The translations under genes and the position numbers were made by a program. A stretch of 18,096 bases of DNA from an uncultured Clostridia bacterium (GTDB lineage Bacteria > Bacillota > Clostridia > TANB77 > CAG-508). The stretch spans positions 1-18,096 of the forward strand of contig CALXZQ010000010.1 of assembly GCA_944393275.1 (NCBI GenBank), given 5' to 3'. The notes beneath the pieces were generated by a model. The model searched no databases. It worked only from the letters and a program-made list of their open reading frames with translations, and had not been told where the DNA came from. Position 1 is the first letter of the stretch, and each line of letters starts with the position of its first letter. Positions 16,351 through 18,096 of the stretch are shown here, piece after piece.

Positions 16351-16380
16351 TTGTTAAGATTGAAAAGAAGGGAGAAATAT

Positions 16381-16920
16381 ATGAAAACATTATATGAAGT
16401 ACTTGAAGTTAGCGAAAAGGCTTCTGATGAAGTAATTGAAAAAGCATATAAAGTTTTAGCTAAAAAATATCATCCGGACCTGCAAACTCCCGAAAATAAA
16501 GAAACAGCTGAGGGTAAAATGAAACAATTAAATGATGCATATGAAACCTTATCTAATAAAGCTAAAAGAGCAGAATATGATGCAGGATTGCAAAGGCTTA
16601 GAATGGAAGAAGATTTAAGGAAACAAAATGCTATCAATCAAAATAATGTAGTACAAACAAGAGTAGTATATACTACAAATCCTAATATGCAAGTCCAAAA
16701 CCAATATAGATATTCTGATATAAAAATGCAAAATGAAAAGGAAAGATTGAGGATTAAATTAATTAATATTAGGGATATGTTAATAGCAATTATAATTATA
16801 CTTGCTATAATAGGAATACTATGGCTTATTCCTCCGACAAGAGAATTAATGATAGAATTCTATGAAGGAAATTTTATAATAAAAGCTATAGTAGAAGCAA
16901 TAAAATCAATATTTACTTAA
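16381..16920 (+). CDS. Membrane-anchored J-domain protein
   Basis: 179 residues. A complete J domain occupies 1-68: TLYEVLEVSEKASDEVIEKA, HPD at 31-33 (the residues that stimulate DnaK ATPase) and a helix IV ending KRAEYDAG. A polar, Gln/Asn-rich linker with a charged coiled stretch follows (about 70-130), then one strong hydrophobic helix (about 132-150) and a short tail. There is no Gly/Phe region, zinc finger or substrate-binding C-terminal domain, so this is a class C (type III) J protein, not DnaJ. It probably brings DnaK to the membrane, with the J domain in the cytoplasm. Start 16381 has GGGAG six bases upstream; the longer frame from 16351 lacks one and begins at the expected transcription start. 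The dehydrogenase gene follows after 59 bp. Confidence 0.85.
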   Translation: MKTLYEVLEVSEKASDEVIEKAYKVLAKKYHPDLQTPENKETAEGKMKQLNDAYETLSNKAKRAEYDAGLQRLRMEEDLRKQNAINQNNVVQTRVVYTTNPNMQVQNQYRYSDIKMQNEKERLRIKLINIRDMLIAIIIILAIIGILWLIPPTRELMIEFYEGNFIIKAIVEAIKSIFT

Positions 16921-16979
16921 AAAGAGTATAAAAATAATTATATGGTAAATAATCTATGTATAAAGAAAGGAGAAGTTTT

Positions 16980-18056
16980 ATGGAAAGAAAGATTAAGGCA
17001 GTACAATATGGTACTGGAAAAATGGCAGTATATACAATGAGATATTTAGAAGAAAAAGGTGTAGAAGTTGTAGGAGCTATAGATGTAGATCCAAATAAAA
17101 TAGGAAAAGATATATGTGAAATAAAGGGGGGAGCTCCAACAGGAGTTACTATAACTGCACTTGAGGATGCAGAAGAAATGCTAGGAAAAGTAAGACCTGA
17201 TATAGTAATAGTAGAAACAATGAGTTTATTAAATGATATTAAAGATGCTTTCTTGTTATGTGCAAAATTAGGATTAAATGCTATTAGCACTTGTGAAGAA
17301 GCATTCTTCCCTTGGAATTCTAATCCAGAAGTTACAAAGCAAATAAATGAAATAGCTAAAGCAAATAATTGTACAATTACAGGAAGTGGATATCAAGACA
17401 TATATTGGGGACAACTTATTAGCAGTATAGCTGGTTCTACACAGAAAATAACAAAAATAAAAGGAAGTTCAAGTTATAATGTAGAAGACTATGGAATAGC
17501 TTTAGCCAAAGCACATGGTGCTGGTTTAACATTAGAAGAATTTGATAAAGAAGTTGCTTCTGTAGATAGAATAACAGATCTAGAAAGACAAGAGATGATA
17601 TTAAAAGGTGAATATCTACCATCATATATGTGGAATGTAAATGGATGGCTATGTTCAAAATTAGGATTAACAGTAAAAAATCAAACACAAAAAACTGTAC
17701 CACAAACATATAAAGAAGATATATTTTCTTCAACATTAAATATGACAGTTAAAGCAGGCGATAGTACTGGAATGAGTGCTGTTGTAACAACAGAAACAGA
17801 AGAAGGAATTGTGCTAGAAACGGAATGTATTGGAAAAGTTTATTCACCAGAAGATTATGATAAGAATGAATGGACTATAGAGGGAGAACCTACCACAACT
17901 TTAGTTATCGCAAAACCAAATACAGTAGAATTAACTTGTGCAACTATAGTAAATAGAATTCCAGATGTAATAAATGCTCCAGCAGGATATATAACAACAG
18001 AAAAAATGGGAGAACTAACATATAAGAATAAACCATTAAATGAATATGTAAAATAA
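16980..18056 (+). CDS. 2,4-diaminopentanoate dehydrogenase-like / DapB-related NAD(P)-dependent oxidoreductase
   Basis: 358 residues. The N-terminal Rossmann domain has GTGKMA (11-16) after a first strand (KIKAVQY) and an AIDVDPNKIGKD segment (33-44) that ends the second strand with an acidic residue. IVIVETMSLLND and LNAISTCEEAFFPW follow, as in DapB-type and Ord-type dehydrogenases. The rest resembles 2,4-diaminopentanoate dehydrogenase (Ord) of clostridial ornithine fermentation, which oxidatively deaminates the diaminopentanoate made by OraSE. No ora genes, ornithine racemase or thiolase genes are in the window, so the substrate is open. The start at 16980 is supported by AAAGGAG (16966-16972), seven bases upstream; 16956 is rejected. 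Another possibility is a different amino-acid dehydrogenase of the same fold. It ends at a hairpin at the window edge. Confidence 0.78.
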   Translation: MERKIKAVQYGTGKMAVYTMRYLEEKGVEVVGAIDVDPNKIGKDICEIKGGAPTGVTITALEDAEEMLGKVRPDIVIVETMSLLNDIKDAFLLCAKLGLNAISTCEEAFFPWNSNPEVTKQINEIAKANNCTITGSGYQDIYWGQLISSIAGSTQKITKIKGSSSYNVEDYGIALAKAHGAGLTLEEFDKEVASVDRITDLERQEMILKGEYLPSYMWNVNGWLCSKLGLTVKNQTQKTVPQTYKEDIFSSTLNMTVKAGDSTGMSAVVTTETEEGIVLETECIGKVYSPEDYDKNEWTIEGEPTTTLVIAKPNTVELTCATIVNRIPDVINAPAGYITTEKMGELTYKNKPLNEYVK

Positions 18057-18063
18057 AGTAAAC

Positions 18064-18095
18064 AAATATCGATTAGAAACATCTAATCGATATTT
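18064..18095 (+). terminator. Terminator-like hairpin after the dehydrogenase gene
   Basis: A perfect 14-bp stem (18064-18077 with 18082-18095, core ATCGATTAGA) with a 4-base loop starts eight bases after the stop. The window ends one base later, so a following T-run cannot be confirmed. Confidence 0.65.
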
Positions 18096-18096
18096 C

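Larger units (their letters stand above)
16288..16357. repeat. 17-bp perfect inverted repeat carrying both divergent -10 boxes
   Basis: ATGATATAATTTGTTAA occurs on the plus strand at 16341-16357 and, identically, on the minus strand at 16304-16288, with 36 bases between. A further four pairs match after one mismatch inside the arms. Each arm spans an extended -10 box and reaches the expected transcription start, one arm for each divergent gene. Confidence 0.85.

Noticed and set aside
16913..17290. Minus-strand open frame of 125 codons
   Set aside because: It lies antisense to the 5' part of the dehydrogenase gene and shows no recognisable motif or start signal.

Overview
This window looks like chromosomal DNA from a low-GC Firmicute, most likely a gut-type member of the Clostridia. 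The DNA is very AT-rich, AGGAGG-type ribosome binding sites precede most genes, promoters are sigma-A-like (TTGAAA/TATAAT), and the gene content fits: a DUF4364 regulator, a YlbJ-type spore membrane protein, a ClpE/McsA-like zinc-finger Clp ATPase and a 2,4-diaminopentanoate dehydrogenase-like enzyme. I see no rRNA, tRNA, CRISPR array, transposase or phage gene.

Layout. (1) 1-1506 (+) is a GtrII-like multi-membrane glucosyltransferase, probably cut at its 5' end by the window edge. It converges on a minus-strand pair, clpE-like (4664-2307) then pgsA (2274-1687), with a 14-bp palindromic terminator between them. (2) 4817-5671 (+) is a membrane-anchored extracytoplasmic protein of the DUF3298/DUF4163 type, divergent from clpE. 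It faces a minus-strand HtrA protease (7149-5887) across a hairpin-rich intergenic stretch. (3) 7323-9720 (+) is a likely operon: a small membrane-anchored protein, rnhB (RNase HII) and pdp (pyrimidine-nucleoside phosphorylase, TTG start). (4) 9721-11274 is a decayed stretch. It holds a broken small LPRTG surface-protein gene (internal stop plus frameshift) and, convergent with it, a ylbJ-like sporulation gene whose first 45 codons are out of frame with the rest. (5) 11396-15645 (+) is mfd followed 14 bp later by a SpoU/TrmH rRNA methyltransferase gene. (6) 15710-16258 (-) encodes a DUF4364 winged-helix regulator, divergent from a membrane-anchored J-domain protein (16381-16920, +). The two promoters are near-mirror images built on a 17-bp perfect inverted repeat. 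(7) 16980-18056 (+) is a diaminopentanoate dehydrogenase/DapB-like oxidoreductase followed by a strong hairpin.

Functionally the window mixes envelope and protein quality control (HtrA, ClpE-like ATPase, J protein, PgsA), nucleic-acid maintenance (RNase HII, Mfd, SpoU methylase) and salvage or catabolism (pyrimidine phosphorylase, diaminopentanoate dehydrogenase-like). Most of it is ordinary core genome. The parts that deserve a second look are the two adjacent broken genes, the mirrored divergent promoters of the DUF4364/J-protein pair, and the helically phased repeats upstream of htrA. I found no convincing new multi-gene system. Six starts were moved downstream from the longest ORF on ribosome-binding-site evidence: pgsA, the 4817 gene, htrA, the DUF4364 gene, the J protein and the dehydrogenase.
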